From contig NZ_JAENGP010000010.1 in assembly GCF_016595155.1 (NCBI RefSeq), positions 103,012 through 167,011 on the forward strand: a stretch of 64,000 nucleotides of DNA. Direction: 5' to 3'. Positions within the stretch are counted from its first letter, which is position 1. The number at the start of each line of letters is the position of its first letter. This document shows, piece by piece, positions 19,322 to 29,505 of the stretch. The position numbers and the translations under genes are program-made. The DNA is from Advenella mandrilli. GTDB taxonomy: Bacteria; Pseudomonadota; Gammaproteobacteria; Burkholderiales; Burkholderiaceae_B. Below the pieces are notes generated by a model. It saw nothing but the letters and a program-made list of their open reading frames with translations. It was not told the DNA's origin and searched no databases.

Positions 19322-19741
19322 ATGTCTGACATGATGAGTATTTTCAGCATTTCCGGTTCGGCATTGAATGCGGGTTCACAGCGCATGAACGTAACGGCCA
19401 GCAATATTGCCAATGCCGACAGTGTGGCCGGGCCCGATGGCCAGCCTTATAAAGCCAAGCAGGTGGTTTTCAAAATGGCGCCGTTGGGCAATGCCATTAA
19501 CCCGTCCCCGATTGGTGGCGTACAGGTTAGCAATGTGGTGGAAAGCCAGGCACCCATGCGGCTGCAGTATGACCCGCAAAGCCCTTATGCCAATAACGAG
19601 GGTTACGTGACGCTGCCCAACGTTGATGTAGTGGGTGAAACCGTAAACATGATTGCGGCGGCCCGTTCTTACCAGGCCAACGTTGAGGTGATCAATACGG
19701 CCAAGTCAATCATGATGAAAACACTGACACTTGGCCAGTAA
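19322..19741 (+). CDS. flgC: Flagellar proximal rod protein FlgC
   Basis: Second proximal rod subunit. The 139-residue product shows the paired terminal helices of the rod/hook family: [20 protein letters not shown] at the N-terminus and [20 protein letters not shown] at the C-terminus, with [13 protein letters not shown] between them. It starts 15 bases after flgB behind AAAAGGAAACAG. Confidence 0.96.
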   Translation: MSDMMSIFSISGSALNAGSQRMNVTASNIANADSVAGPDGQPYKAKQVVFKMAPLGNAINPSPIGGVQVSNVVESQAPMRLQYDPQSPYANNEGYVTLPNVDVVGETVNMIAAARSYQANVEVINTAKSIMMKTLTLGQ

Positions 19742-19757
19742 AAGCGAAAGGTAATTT

Positions 19758-20432
19758 ATGACAACCATCAATCCAGCCGGTAGTGCCAGCTCTCTTGCCG
19801 GAAGTGCGGGTAGCCTGGGCGCCGGCAGTATTGCCGAAACACAAGAGCAGTTCCTGACTTTGCTGGTTACCCAGCTGCGTAACCAGGATCCGCTTAATCC
19901 CATGGACAATGCCGGGATTACTTCGCAGCTGGCCCAGCTCTCTACCGTTAGCGGTATAGAAAAACTCAACCAGACCGTCTTGGCCCTTACCGGCCAATTG
20001 GATGTGTCGCAGTCCATGCAGGCCTCTAACCTGATCGGCCGTCATGTGTTGGTGCCCGGTGAAATCATTAAGTTGGGTGAAAGCGGTGTGGCCACGCCTT
20101 TTGGGGTAGACCTGATGAGTGAAGCTGCCAGCCTGAAAGTGGAAGTTATTGATGCCGCCGGTAATCCGGTGCGGACCTATGAGATGGGCGCGCAACGGGT
20201 TGATGTTATTTCCATGCAGTGGGATGGCCTTGGCGATAACGGCACGCAGGCTGCGGCCGGAAAATACACGGTTCGGGTGACCGCGCTGGATGCGGCCAAC
20301 AGTGCCGTACCGGCAGAAGCGTTGCAATACGGGCAGGTACAAAGTGTTTCTTATAGCACCGAAGGCATGAAAATGGACCTGGGGCTAACCGGACGTTACG
20401 CGCTGACTGATTTGCGCAAAGTAATGAACTGA
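19758..20432 (+). CDS. flgD: Hook capping/scaffold protein FlgD
   Basis: Forms the temporary cap under which FlgE assembles. The N-terminal half has the conserved export and cap segment EQFLTLLVTQLRNQDPLNPM (about residues 34-53). The C-terminal half has the Ig-like fold signature WDGLGDNGTQAAAGKYTVRV, and the protein is 224 residues. A GAAAGG ribosome site precedes the ATG. Confidence 0.96.
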   Translation: MTTINPAGSASSLAGSAGSLGAGSIAETQEQFLTLLVTQLRNQDPLNPMDNAGITSQLAQLSTVSGIEKLNQTVLALTGQLDVSQSMQASNLIGRHVLVPGEIIKLGESGVATPFGVDLMSEAASLKVEVIDAAGNPVRTYEMGAQRVDVISMQWDGLGDNGTQAAAGKYTVRVTALDAANSAVPAEALQYGQVQSVSYSTEGMKMDLGLTGRYALTDLRKVMN

Positions 20433-20462
20433 AGATTAATTTTTTATAAGTGATTTTTTATC

Positions 20463-21917
20463 ATGGCATTTGGACAAGGTTTATCAGGCTTGAACGCCTC
20501 GGCACAGAATCTGGACGTGATTGGTAACAACATTGCCAACTCGGCCACAGTAGGTTTCAAGGCATCAACGGTAGCATTTGCCGATGTTTATGCATCATCA
20601 CGGGTAGGTATGGGCGTGCAGGTGGCCGCTATTAATCAGCGATTTACCCTGGGTACCGTGAGCTCCACCGGAAATTCGCTTGATTTGGCGATTGACGGAG
20701 ACAAAGGTTTGTTCCGTTTAACGGACACTAGCGGCAATGTGTCTTATACACGCAATGGCCAGTTTCAGGCAGACCGCAATAACTATATTGTGAACAACAG
20801 CGGGCAGCGTCTTACCGGCTATATTGGTGAAAACAGTACCTTGTTGCAGGAACTGAAAATCCCGGTGGGTAATATTGCGCCCAGCGCCACCCAGGATGCC
20901 AGTGTCGTGAGCAACCTGGATGCCAATGCCCCCATCATTTCAATTACCGGTTCGGCCGAAGTGCTGGGGCAGGTTGATCTGGAATCAGGCGGCACCACTA
21001 CGACTTACCATTACCGGGTCAGCAGTACCGGTGGCCTGACCTGGACCGATGCCAGCGGTGCAGGTGTACCGGCGCCAGCAGATGGTACTTATGGCAGCGG
21101 CTCATCAAGTGTAATCCTGGCGGGTGGACAGGTGGTAAGTGGTGCTCTGGAACCCACGGCTGAATACGCAGCGGCACAGCAGGCAAGGCCATTCTCGCCC
21201 GCTGATCCGGCCAGTTTTACCCATTCGCTCAACATGAACGTGTACGACTCTTTGGGCAATGCCCATGAGTTGACCCAGTACTTTGTTAAGCGTGCCGGCA
21301 CCAGTGGCACCGAAAGCCAGTGGGATGTTTACTACTATATGGATGGCGCTTCAGTGGATTCTCCTGCTGCCGGTGGCCCGTTACCCATGACCTTTGACAG
21401 CATTGGCCGTTTAACCAGTAGCAATACCTTAACGGTAACGGTTAACCAGCCGGGTACCGCCGGTGCACCCGCCGAGGCGCTGGTCATGACAATGGATTAC
21501 ACCGGCAGCACCCAGTTTGCCGGTGCCTTCTCCTATGACTTTATTCAGAATGGCTATGCCACCGGTGAGTATTCCGGTTTGGCTATTTCTTCTGACGGCG
21601 CCATTGTGGCCAGTTACACCAATGGTGAATCGCAGGTTATGGGCTATGTGGCCCTGGCCAACTTCAATAACCTGAGTGGTTTGCAACCCGTGGGTGGCAA
21701 TGCCTGGCAGGAAACCCGCGATTCTGGCCAGCCTATTGTTGGCAAACCGGGCACTAACAGCCTGGCACTGCTTAAAGGGCAGGCGGTTGAAGAATCCAAC
21801 GTGGATATGAGTGCCGAGCTGGTGAACATGATTATTGCCCAGCGCAATTACCAGGCCAATGCCCAAACCATTAAAACTCAGGACCAGATCTTGCAAACCC
21901 TGATCTCGATGCGTTAA
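20463..21917 (+). CDS. flgE: Flagellar hook protein FlgE
   Basis: Structural subunit of the hook. The 484-residue protein has the N-terminal LSGLNASAQNLDVIGNNIAN and the C-terminal ESNVDMSAELVNMIIAQRNY helices that pack in the inner tube, and a variable Gly/Ser/Thr-rich middle (about 150-380). The length is in the usual range for bacteria with an additional exposed domain. Confidence 0.96.
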   Translation: MAFGQGLSGLNASAQNLDVIGNNIANSATVGFKASTVAFADVYASSRVGMGVQVAAINQRFTLGTVSSTGNSLDLAIDGDKGLFRLTDTSGNVSYTRNGQFQADRNNYIVNNSGQRLTGYIGENSTLLQELKIPVGNIAPSATQDASVVSNLDANAPIISITGSAEVLGQVDLESGGTTTTYHYRVSSTGGLTWTDASGAGVPAPADGTYGSGSSSVILAGGQVVSGALEPTAEYAAAQQARPFSPADPASFTHSLNMNVYDSLGNAHELTQYFVKRAGTSGTESQWDVYYYMDGASVDSPAAGGPLPMTFDSIGRLTSSNTLTVTVNQPGTAGAPAEALVMTMDYTGSTQFAGAFSYDFIQNGYATGEYSGLAISSDGAIVASYTNGESQVMGYVALANFNNLSGLQPVGGNAWQETRDSGQPIVGKPGTNSLALLKGQAVEESNVDMSAELVNMIIAQRNYQANAQTIKTQDQILQTLISMR

Positions 21918-21935
21918 TTGGCAGGAGTGACATAA

Positions 21936-22706
21936 ATGGATCGCGCAATCTATACCGCCAGCAACGGGGCTGCCAGAATCCTGGAGCAGCAGTCGGTCCT
22001 GTCCAATAATCTGGCTAACGTGAACACACCGGGCTTTCGGGCCCAAATGTCGCAATACCGTTCCACGCCGGTGGTTAGTCCGCTCATTAATAGCGCCGAC
22101 ACCACCCGGGTACTGACGGTTGCCACTACGGCAGACAGCAATATGGAGCAGGGCCCCTTCATGACCACCGGCCGTGACCTGGATGTGGCTATCCAGGGGG
22201 ATGGCTGGTTTGCGGTACGGGCACTTGACGGCGCTGAAGCCTATACACGCAGCGGGAATTTACAGCGTAATGCCGACGGTTTGCTAGTGACCTCGGGTGG
22301 CTTGATGGTGCTGTCTGAAGATGGCCAGCCCATTGAAATTCCCGATGCGGCCGCCATTGGCATTGAGCGCTCGGGCGGTATTAACGTACTGGCCGATGGT
22401 GACGCCGCTACCGAAGTGCAGCGGGTGGCCAAACTTAAAATTGGCGACCCGGCCGATGCCCGGATGGTGCGTGGTGATGATGGCCTGTTTCGTGCCGTCA
22501 ATGCCCAGGGTCAGCCGGTTGATTTGCCTGATACGGCACTGCTAACCGTTGTAAGCGGAACCCTGGAGGGCAGCAATGTTAGCGCCGCTGGCAATATGGT
22601 GGGGCTTATCCAGAATGCCCGCCGCTTTGAAATGCAAATGAAAATTATCCAGGAACTGAGCAGTAAAGAACAAAATGCCAACAGCCTGCTTTCATCGGCC
22701 GGTTAA
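21936..22706 (+). CDS. flgF: Flagellar rod protein FlgF
   Basis: Distal part of the rod below FlgG. The 256-residue product has SVLSNNLANVNTPGFRAQMS near the N-terminus, DLDVAIQGDGWFAVR in the middle, and a C-terminal helix ending MQMKIIQELSSKEQNANSLL. A GGCAGGAG ribosome site lies just upstream. FlgF and FlgG are clear paralogues lying side by side, as in other flagellar clusters. Confidence 0.95.
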   Translation: MDRAIYTASNGAARILEQQSVLSNNLANVNTPGFRAQMSQYRSTPVVSPLINSADTTRVLTVATTADSNMEQGPFMTTGRDLDVAIQGDGWFAVRALDGAEAYTRSGNLQRNADGLLVTSGGLMVLSEDGQPIEIPDAAAIGIERSGGINVLADGDAATEVQRVAKLKIGDPADARMVRGDDGLFRAVNAQGQPVDLPDTALLTVVSGTLEGSNVSAAGNMVGLIQNARRFEMQMKIIQELSSKEQNANSLLSSAG

Positions 22707-22764
22707 ACGCATCTTGCTGGAATGTGTAGTTACTTATTTATTGTTGATTTGATCAGGAACCAAT

Positions 22765-23550
22765 ATGATACGCTCGCTGTGGATTGCCAAAACAGGCCTT
22801 GAGGCCCAGCAAACCAATATGGATGTTATTTCCAATAATATTGCCAACGTGAACACCGATGGCTTCAAGCGCAACCGTGCCATTTTTGAAGACCTGATGT
22901 ACCAGACCGTACGCCAGCCCGGTGCCCAGGTAGGCGATGCCAACCAGTTGCCAACGGGACTGCAAGTGGGTATGGGGGTGCGTACCGTGGCCACCGAACG
23001 CATCCACACCCAGGGTAATTTGAAGAACACCGGTAATAGCCTTGATATTGCCATTGACGGCAAGGGTTTTTTGCAGCTTGAAATGCCTGATGGCACCTTT
23101 GCCTATACCCGCAGCGGTTCGTTGCAGCTGGACCAGAACGGTCAGTTGGTCACTGCTGGCGGTTATCCCATACAGCCCGCGATTACCATCCCCGATAATG
23201 CCTTAACCATTGAAATTGGCCGCGATGGCACGGTGTCGGTCACCCAGCCAGGGGCAACCGGCAACAGCATCCAGGTTGGCCAGCTGGAATTAACCACCTT
23301 TGTGAATCCGGCCGGTTTGCTGAGCCTGGGTGAAAACTTGTATGCCCAAACCGATGCCTCGGGTGCCGAAACGGTTTCTACCCCAGGTTTGGATGGCACT
23401 GGCAGGATTTTGCATAAATATACCGAAACCTCTAACGTGAACGTGGCCGAAGAGCTGGTTAACATGATTGCTACCCAGCGGGCCTATGAAATGAACAGCA
23501 AGGCCATTACCACTTCCGACCAGATGCTGGCCCGTTTAACCCAGATCTGA
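22765..23550 (+). CDS. flgG: Flagellar distal rod protein FlgG
   Basis: Distal rod subunit that passes through the P and L rings. The 261-residue protein has [20 protein letters not shown], the family core [21 protein letters not shown] in the middle, and a C-terminal [20 protein letters not shown] helix. The stop codon TGA shares its last base with the ATG proposed for flgH. Ribosome site CAGGAAC. Confidence 0.96.
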   Translation: MIRSLWIAKTGLEAQQTNMDVISNNIANVNTDGFKRNRAIFEDLMYQTVRQPGAQVGDANQLPTGLQVGMGVRTVATERIHTQGNLKNTGNSLDIAIDGKGFLQLEMPDGTFAYTRSGSLQLDQNGQLVTAGGYPIQPAITIPDNALTIEIGRDGTVSVTQPGATGNSIQVGQLELTTFVNPAGLLSLGENLYAQTDASGAETVSTPGLDGTGRILHKYTETSNVNVAEELVNMIATQRAYEMNSKAITTSDQMLARLTQI

Positions 23551-24278
23551 TGGTTTCATTAACCCTGCGATATTGCCCTATGTCTATGTCTTTGCGTTCG
23601 ATTCGTCTGTTTATTGTTGGCCTGATCATTGCCCTGGCCAGTGCTTGTGCCATGGTGCCTCATCCTAAAATCGTGGACGGCCCCCTGACTGCCGAGCCTA
23701 TGCCGCCAATGCCCGATGTGCAGCAAGAACCGGATGGTTCCATTTACCAGGCAGGGCGGGCGGGTAGCTTTCCGCTGTTTGAAGACCGTCGGCCACGCAA
23801 TGTGGGCGATATCGTGACGGTAGTGATTGAAGAAAAAACCAATGCCTCAAAACGGGTGGCCACCAGCACAGACCGCAGCAGTGGTATTGACTTTGGGGTA
23901 ACGGCAGCACCCGACTGGATGCCCAGTGCCCTGGAAGCCGACAAGCGCTTTACCGCTGATGGCAGCAATGACATGGAGGGCAAGGGCAGCAGCACAGCCA
24001 ATAACATGTTTACCGGCAACATTACCACCACGGTTATTGGCGTGCTGGCCAATGGCAACCTGAGAATTGCCGGCGAGAAAGCCATTGCGATTAACCAGGG
24101 CAGTGAACACTTGCGTTTTTCAGGGGTCGTTGATCCTCGTTCAGTAACCGGCACCAATACCGTATCTTCCACCCAGGTGGCCGACGCCCGCATCGAGTTT
24201 CGCAGCAAGGGTGTGATGGACGAGGTGCAAACCATGGGTTGGCTGCAACGTTTTTTCCTGAACATTGCACCGTTCTAA
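23550..24278 (+). CDS. flgH: L-ring lipoprotein FlgH
   Basis: Outer-membrane lipoprotein of the L ring. A signal peptide with a hydrophobic core (FIVGLIIALA) ends at ASAC, so C33 would be lipidated, although the -3 residue is Ala rather than the more common Leu. The mature part has the family segments GDIVTVVIEEKTNASK and MFTGNITTTVIGVLANGNL, and ends near VQTMGWLQRFFLNIAPF. Two starts are possible: ATG at 23550, overlapping the flgG stop, or ATG at 23580, which gives a shorter, more typical signal peptide. Neither has a strong ribosome site. Confidence 0.94.
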   Translation: MVSLTLRYCPMSMSLRSIRLFIVGLIIALASACAMVPHPKIVDGPLTAEPMPPMPDVQQEPDGSIYQAGRAGSFPLFEDRRPRNVGDIVTVVIEEKTNASKRVATSTDRSSGIDFGVTAAPDWMPSALEADKRFTADGSNDMEGKGSSTANNMFTGNITTTVIGVLANGNLRIAGEKAIAINQGSEHLRFSGVVDPRSVTGTNTVSSTQVADARIEFRSKGVMDEVQTMGWLQRFFLNIAPF

Positions 24279-24311
24279 ACCTTGCTATTACATAACGATT
24301 GGAGTTGCAGT

Positions 24312-25433
24312 TTGACAATGAAATCCGGCATCCTGAAAAGCATCATGGCACTGGCTTTATGGCTGGGACTGGCTCAGGGTTTTGCCCTGGCTGAACCATT
24401 GCGGGACCTGGCGTCCATCCAGGGGGTACGCGATAACCAGCTCATTGGTTATGGTCTGGTTGTGGGGCTGGATGGCAGTGGCGACCAGGTGCGCCAGTCG
24501 CCCTTTACCCAGCAAAGCCTGACCAATATGCTGGCGCAGCTGGGGGTCACAGTGCCGGCCGGCGTCAATATGCAGGTAAAAAATGTGGCAGCGGTTATGG
24601 TAACGGCAACCTTACCCTCGTTTGCCCAGCCTGGCCAATCCATTGATGTGAATGTTTCCTCTATGGGTAATGCCAAAAGCCTGCGGGGTGGCACTTTGCT
24701 GATGACGCCCCTGAAAGGGGCCGATAACCAGGTATACGCCCTGGCACAGGGAAACATTGTGGTGGGTGGTGCAGGGGCCCAGTCTGGGGGCAGTCAGGTT
24801 CAGATTAACCAGCTTAACGGTGGCATTATTACCGGCGGTGCCTTGGTAGAGCGCACCGTGCCTACCCGCTTTGGCAAAGACGGGGTGGTTAAAATAGAAA
24901 TGCATGACACGGATTTTGGTACCACTGAAAATGCCGTGGCCGCGATTAACAAAGTCATGGGGGTTGGGGCTGCAAGAGCCCTGAACGGGCGGGTGATTGA
25001 AGTTCGTGGTCCCATGGCTGAATCGGCGCAAACCGCATTTTTGGCTCGTTTACAGGCTATCAATGTGACGCGGGCCGCCGCAAGGGCCAAGGTTATTATT
25101 AATGCCCGTACCGGTACCGTGGTCATGAACCAGACGGTAACGATTGACCAGGCCGCGGTTGCTTTTGGCAGCCTGGCGGTGGTCATAGACCAGAGTTTAG
25201 AGGTTAACCAGCCCGATACGCCTTTTGGTGGCGGGCAAACCGTCGTCACCCCCAACACGAATATTCAATTGCAGCAGGAACAGGGCAAATTGCAAATGGT
25301 CCGCCGAAGTGTCCGCCTGACTGATGTGGTGCGCGCGCTAAATGCCTTGGGGGCCAGTCCGCAAGACCTGATTTCCATATTGCAGGCCCTGAAAAGTGCC
25401 GGTGCCCTAAGGGCCGAACTGGAAATCATTTAA
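24312..25433 (+). CDS. flgI: P-ring protein FlgI
   Basis: Periplasmic P-ring subunit. A signal peptide ends near ...GLAQGFALA, and the mature protein starts [20 protein letters not shown], the invariant FlgI N-terminus. Conserved C-terminal segments include GTVVMNQTV and the end [22 protein letters not shown] place the start at TTG 24312 because GGAG lies seven bases ahead; the ATG at 24318 is the alternative and would drop two residues. The length is normal. Confidence 0.95.
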   Translation: MTMKSGILKSIMALALWLGLAQGFALAEPLRDLASIQGVRDNQLIGYGLVVGLDGSGDQVRQSPFTQQSLTNMLAQLGVTVPAGVNMQVKNVAAVMVTATLPSFAQPGQSIDVNVSSMGNAKSLRGGTLLMTPLKGADNQVYALAQGNIVVGGAGAQSGGSQVQINQLNGGIITGGALVERTVPTRFGKDGVVKIEMHDTDFGTTENAVAAINKVMGVGAARALNGRVIEVRGPMAESAQTAFLARLQAINVTRAAARAKVIINARTGTVVMNQTVTIDQAAVAFGSLAVVIDQSLEVNQPDTPFGGGQTVVTPNTNIQLQQEQGKLQMVRRSVRLTDVVRALNALGASPQDLISILQALKSAGALRAELEII

Positions 25434-25448
25434 CCAACAGGAGTTGCC

Positions 25449-26492
25449 ATGACTATCACCAGTTATACCCCTCGTCCCGGTGCGAGCCGTTCGGCGCCAC
25501 AGTTTGTGATGGACATGAATTCACTGCACCAGCTCAAGCAGCAGGTGGCGGGGCAAATGAATACGTCGCTGGAAGACATTGAAAAGGGTGAAAAAGAAGT
25601 TGCGCAGCAGTTTGAAGCCCTGTTTATTCAAACCTTAATGAAACAGGCACGGGCAACCCGCCTGGGAGAGGGAATGTTTGAAAGTGACCAGTCGCGCCTG
25701 GTGCAATCCATGGCAGATGAGCAAATGGCCTTGCATCTGGCGTCGGGTAAAGGAATCGGCCTGGCCGAATCTTTGCTGGGGCAAATTCAGGCAAGTGGCT
25801 CTGCGGCCATGCTTAATGCCGGTGCGGTCACTGAAACCGTCCCTGGTGTAGCGATGGGAAGTGCAGGTTCAAACCATCTGGAAAGCAAAGACGCGATTGG
25901 TGAACTTATTTCCTCTTTAGGCAACCGGATGCGAAGCTTCACGAAAAATATGGCGTCGGTCATTGGGGTGGCTGGCAATGCCCCGGAACGGGTGGCGGGT
26001 TTTGTTGAAAAAATGGGCCCGGCTGCCAGTGCGGCAGCGGCCAGTTCCGGTATTCCGGCTTCGCTTATTTTAAGCCAGGCCGCCCTTGAGTCGGGTTGGG
26101 GGCGACGCGAAATCTTGCATGAAAATGGCCAGACCAGCCATAACCTGTTTGGCATTAAGGCCACGGGGGGCTGGAGCGGTAAAGTGGTTAATGTCATGAC
26201 GACTGAATATGTGAATGGGGTGGCCAAGAAAATGGAACAGCCCTTCAGGGCCTATGACTCTTATGAAGAGTCCTTTGCCGACTATGCCCGCCTGATTAGC
26301 CAGAATAAACGTTACCAGCATGTATTGACGGCAGAAAATGCCCACGAAGCCGCCCGGCAGATCCAGAAAGCCGGTTACGCCACAGACCCCAAATATGCCA
26401 GCAAACTGATCAATATCATGGGTTATTTTGATGACCGTTCATTGGCTGGCCGTAGCCAATTGGCAGAACAAAGCCGGAGCACCAATATTTAG
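25449..26492 (+). CDS. flgJ: Rod-binding peptidoglycan hydrolase FlgJ
   Basis: Two-domain protein: an N-terminal rod-cap domain (about residues 25-115, with AQQFEALFIQTLMKQARAT) and a C-terminal glucosaminidase domain (about 185-330) that opens a hole in the wall for the rod. The catalytic glutamate is probably E214 in LSQAALESGWGRRE, and HNLFGIKA follows as in the family. A CAGGAG ribosome site precedes the start. This dual form is usual for beta- and gammaproteobacteria. Confidence 0.96.
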   Translation: MTITSYTPRPGASRSAPQFVMDMNSLHQLKQQVAGQMNTSLEDIEKGEKEVAQQFEALFIQTLMKQARATRLGEGMFESDQSRLVQSMADEQMALHLASGKGIGLAESLLGQIQASGSAAMLNAGAVTETVPGVAMGSAGSNHLESKDAIGELISSLGNRMRSFTKNMASVIGVAGNAPERVAGFVEKMGPAASAAAASSGIPASLILSQAALESGWGRREILHENGQTSHNLFGIKATGGWSGKVVNVMTTEYVNGVAKKMEQPFRAYDSYEESFADYARLISQNKRYQHVLTAENAHEAARQIQKAGYATDPKYASKLINIMGYFDDRSLAGRSQLAEQSRSTNI

Positions 26493-26524
26493 GCTGGCCA
26501 ACGCGCTTTTTTAGGTGGCCACCC

Positions 26525-26551
26525 TAAACAATTGGATTTTTCTGCCGTAAA
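26525..26551 (+). promoter_or_regulatory. Sigma-28 promoter of flgK-flgL
   Basis: The -35 box TAAACAAT (26525-26532) and the -10 box GCCGTAAA (26544-26551) are separated by 11 bp. It lies 38 bp ahead of flgK in the 97-base gap after flgJ. This would allow late, FlgM-controlled extra expression of the junction proteins, as known for flgKL in Salmonella. Confidence 0.65.
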
Positions 26552-26589
26552 CCAATAGAAAGACAAGCAATATTTATTGACGGAACATT

Positions 26590-28242
26590 ATGAATTTGGC
26601 CAAACTTGGGCTAACCGCCCTGAATACGGCGCAGGCTCGCCTGACAACAACCAGCCATAATATTAATAACTACGATACCGCCGGTTATACCCGGCAGGAA
26701 ACTCTGATCTCATCGGCGGGCGGCTCTTCAACAGGCAGCGGTTTTTTTGGCCGGGGTGTCGCGGTCGATACCGTACGCCGGGCTTACAGCTCTTTTTTAA
26801 GCGACCAGCTTGTTAACAATGAAAGCAAGGGCGCATTGCTGGCCGCTTATGGTGGCCAGATTTCAAAAATCAATAATGTCCTGGCAGACCGTACCGTGGG
26901 TATCGGGCCGTCAATCCAGTCATTTTTTGAGGGGGTTAATGCGGTGGCCAGTAACCCGGCTGATCCGGCTTCACGCCAGGAATTGCTGGGCCGTACCCAA
27001 ACCGTGGTGACTCAATTCAACGAGCTGGGCCATTTTCTGGATCAGCAACGGGGTGAAATCAATAGCCAGATTGACAACTCGGTCACGTCCATTAACGCCC
27101 ATCTTAGCCGCATTTCACAGCTGAACCAGCAAATTGTACAGGCCAAGGGCGTTAATCCCAATCATGAGCCCAATGACTTGCTGGACCGACGTGATTATGA
27201 AGTTTCCCAATTAAGCCAGATTATTAATGTCAATGTGGTGGAACAAGACAATCAGGTCAGCATTTCCGTGGGAAATGGTCAGCAGCTGCTGACCCAAAAT
27301 AAAATTTACCCCTTAACCACCGGCCCCTCGGCAGACAACCCCAAAAATACCGTGGTGTATGCCACCATTCCGGTTGGCAGGCAAGATGAGGTTGTTAAGG
27401 TTGAGCTGGACGAAGCAAAAATAACGGGTGGTTCGCTGGGTGGTTTGTTGAAATACCGCCGTGAAAGCCTGGAAGTGGAGCAACGTGAAGTAGGGCAACT
27501 GGCCACGGCGTTTGCCCTGTCCATGAACGAGGCCAATGCCAAAGGCCTGGACCTGAAAGGTGAACCGGGCAAGGCATTTTTCAATGTGCCTGCCCCTGTT
27601 GCCACGGCCAATGCCCAAAATGTGGGTAATGTCAACCTGACGGCCAGCTTTCAGGCTGAAGCAGCCGGCAAAATACAGGCTTCCGATTACGCCATTTATT
27701 TTGATGGCAGCAATTACTCGGTTACCCGTGAAAGCGACAACCATCTTATTCATACTGGTACCAGCCTGAATGGTGTTGATATTGACGGTATGCAATTGAA
27801 CATGGATAGCGGGACGGCGTCAGCGGGTGACCGCTGGGTGCTGTCTGCGGTTGCTCACAGTCCGGTACAAATTAGTGTGGCCATGACCAGCCCCGAACAG
27901 ATTGCCGCTGCCGATACAGAGGGTGGCGTAGCCAACGGTAATAATGCGCTAGAGATGGCAAAACTGCAAAGCAGCAAAGTGTTGGGTGGCCTGAAAACGT
28001 TTAATGAAAGTTTTTCACAAATCGTTAACCGGGTAGGGGTTCAGGCCCAGCAAAATGAATTCATGATGGCCTCCCAGGAAGCCCTGACCAAACAAAGTTA
28101 TGCCTCCCAGCAGGCCTTGTCAGGAGTTAACCTGAATGAAGAGTACATCAATCTTGAGGCTGCCCAGGAAATGTTCATGGCCGCTTCACGCATTATTGAA
28201 GTCAGCACGGTGCTGATGGATACTATTTTATCTTTGAAGTAA
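26590..28242 (+). CDS. flgK: Hook-filament junction protein FlgK (HAP1)
   Basis: First junction protein between hook and filament. The 550-residue product opens with LGLTALNTAQARLTTTSHNI and NYDTAGYTRQE, and ends with SGVNLNEEYINLEAAQEMFM and a helix of the flagellin/hook type. The middle contains the usual HQ/LNQQI region with NDLLDRRD. A GGAA ribosome site precedes the ATG. It is predicted to be guarded by FlgN. Confidence 0.96.
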   Translation: MNLAKLGLTALNTAQARLTTTSHNINNYDTAGYTRQETLISSAGGSSTGSGFFGRGVAVDTVRRAYSSFLSDQLVNNESKGALLAAYGGQISKINNVLADRTVGIGPSIQSFFEGVNAVASNPADPASRQELLGRTQTVVTQFNELGHFLDQQRGEINSQIDNSVTSINAHLSRISQLNQQIVQAKGVNPNHEPNDLLDRRDYEVSQLSQIINVNVVEQDNQVSISVGNGQQLLTQNKIYPLTTGPSADNPKNTVVYATIPVGRQDEVVKVELDEAKITGGSLGGLLKYRRESLEVEQREVGQLATAFALSMNEANAKGLDLKGEPGKAFFNVPAPVATANAQNVGNVNLTASFQAEAAGKIQASDYAIYFDGSNYSVTRESDNHLIHTGTSLNGVDIDGMQLNMDSGTASAGDRWVLSAVAHSPVQISVAMTSPEQIAAADTEGGVANGNNALEMAKLQSSKVLGGLKTFNESFSQIVNRVGVQAQQNEFMMASQEALTKQSYASQQALSGVNLNEEYINLEAAQEMFMAASRIIEVSTVLMDTILSLK

Positions 28243-28253
28243 GGGGTTAAGGC

Positions 28254-29489
28254 ATGCGCATCAGTACCAGCCAGTTCTATAAATCAGGATTAAACACGAT
28301 CAATGCACAGCAAGCCCGGCAGCTGGATATCTTTACGCAAATTGGTACCGGCAAGAAAATTGTTTCTCCTAAAGACGACCCGCTGGGGGCCGCCCGCGCT
28401 TTAAATTTATCCAATAATATGGCGATTAATGATCGCTTTGCCGAGAACCGCAGCATTGCCAACCAGAACCTGGCTTTTGAAGAAAGCATCCTGAACGAAG
28501 TGGCCACGACGCTGGTTGCCATTAAAACCAGAATTGTGGAAGCGGGCAATGGCACCATGGCTGATGCCGATCGGGCCACGCTGTCCGAGGTAGTAAACAG
28601 CCTGCGCAACCAGGTATTGGGCCTGGCCAATAGTACCGACGGTAACGGGCAATATATTTTTTCGGGCAACCAGTCAGACCGTGCCGCTTTTGCCCCCGAT
28701 GTCACCGGCAACATCAACTGGCAGGGTGACCTGGGCAACCGTGCCATTCAGGTTAGTTCTTCGCGTCAGTTAAGTTCGGCCGATACCGGTTATACGGTAT
28801 TTACCCGTGCCGTTTCCGGCGAGAATAGTTATTTGACATCGGCCGCCAACACCAATACGGGTACCGGACAAATCAGCGCGCCCAATATCAGCGATCCGAA
28901 TGGTGCCAATGTTGGCAACAATTTCAGTATTGTATTTAGTGGCACACCGCTATCTTATACAGTTGAAACCCGTAATGCCGATGGCGTGGTGGTGGGCACC
29001 GACGGCCCCAATGCGTATGAGGCCGATAAAGAGCGACTGGCCTTGCCCGGCGGAGTCGATGTGGCGTTTTCCGGCACACCCGCCGAGGGTGATACATTTA
29101 GCGTTAATCATGCCCGGAATGAAGATATCAATATTTTCAATACGCTGGATGACCTGGCTGCCGCCCTTAATACGTCGACCAGCACAGACCCGCAAGCGGC
29201 CGCCCGGTTGCGCAATGCGATGTCATCGGCCACCCAGAGAATTGATGCCAACTACAACACGGTGCTAACTACCCGAGCATCAATTGGTACAAGAATGAAT
29301 GAAATCGAGGCACTGGACGCCAGTGGCGAGCAACGCCGGCTTGATTTCAGAAGTGAAATTTCCGCCATTGAAGATGTTGATTATTATGAGGCAAGTACCG
29401 AACTGACCATGCGTGGTATGGCACTTGAGGCAGCATCCCTGGCCTTCAAAAAAATCCAGGGCCTTAGCCTGTTCAGGACATTAGGTTAA
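28254..29489 (+). CDS. flgL: Hook-filament junction protein FlgL (HAP3)
   Basis: Second junction protein, homologous to flagellin at its ends. The 411-residue product begins MRISTSQFYKSGLNTINAQQ and contains GKKIVSPKDDPLGAARALNL, and its C-terminal helix ends ALEAASLAFKKIQGLSLFRT. It starts 11 bases after flgK behind AAGGGGTTAAGG, so the pair is co-transcribed. Confidence 0.96.
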   Translation: MRISTSQFYKSGLNTINAQQARQLDIFTQIGTGKKIVSPKDDPLGAARALNLSNNMAINDRFAENRSIANQNLAFEESILNEVATTLVAIKTRIVEAGNGTMADADRATLSEVVNSLRNQVLGLANSTDGNGQYIFSGNQSDRAAFAPDVTGNINWQGDLGNRAIQVSSSRQLSSADTGYTVFTRAVSGENSYLTSAANTNTGTGQISAPNISDPNGANVGNNFSIVFSGTPLSYTVETRNADGVVVGTDGPNAYEADKERLALPGGVDVAFSGTPAEGDTFSVNHARNEDINIFNTLDDLAAALNTSTSTDPQAAARLRNAMSSATQRIDANYNTVLTTRASIGTRMNEIEALDASGEQRRLDFRSEISAIEDVDYYEASTELTMRGMALEAASLAFKKIQGLSLFRTLG

Positions 29490-29505
29490 TATTGGAGTTG
29501 GTGCA

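Noticed and set aside
24282..24311. A longer FlgI start at TTG 24282
   Set aside because: It has no ribosome site and would place ten extra polar residues in front of a good signal peptide.
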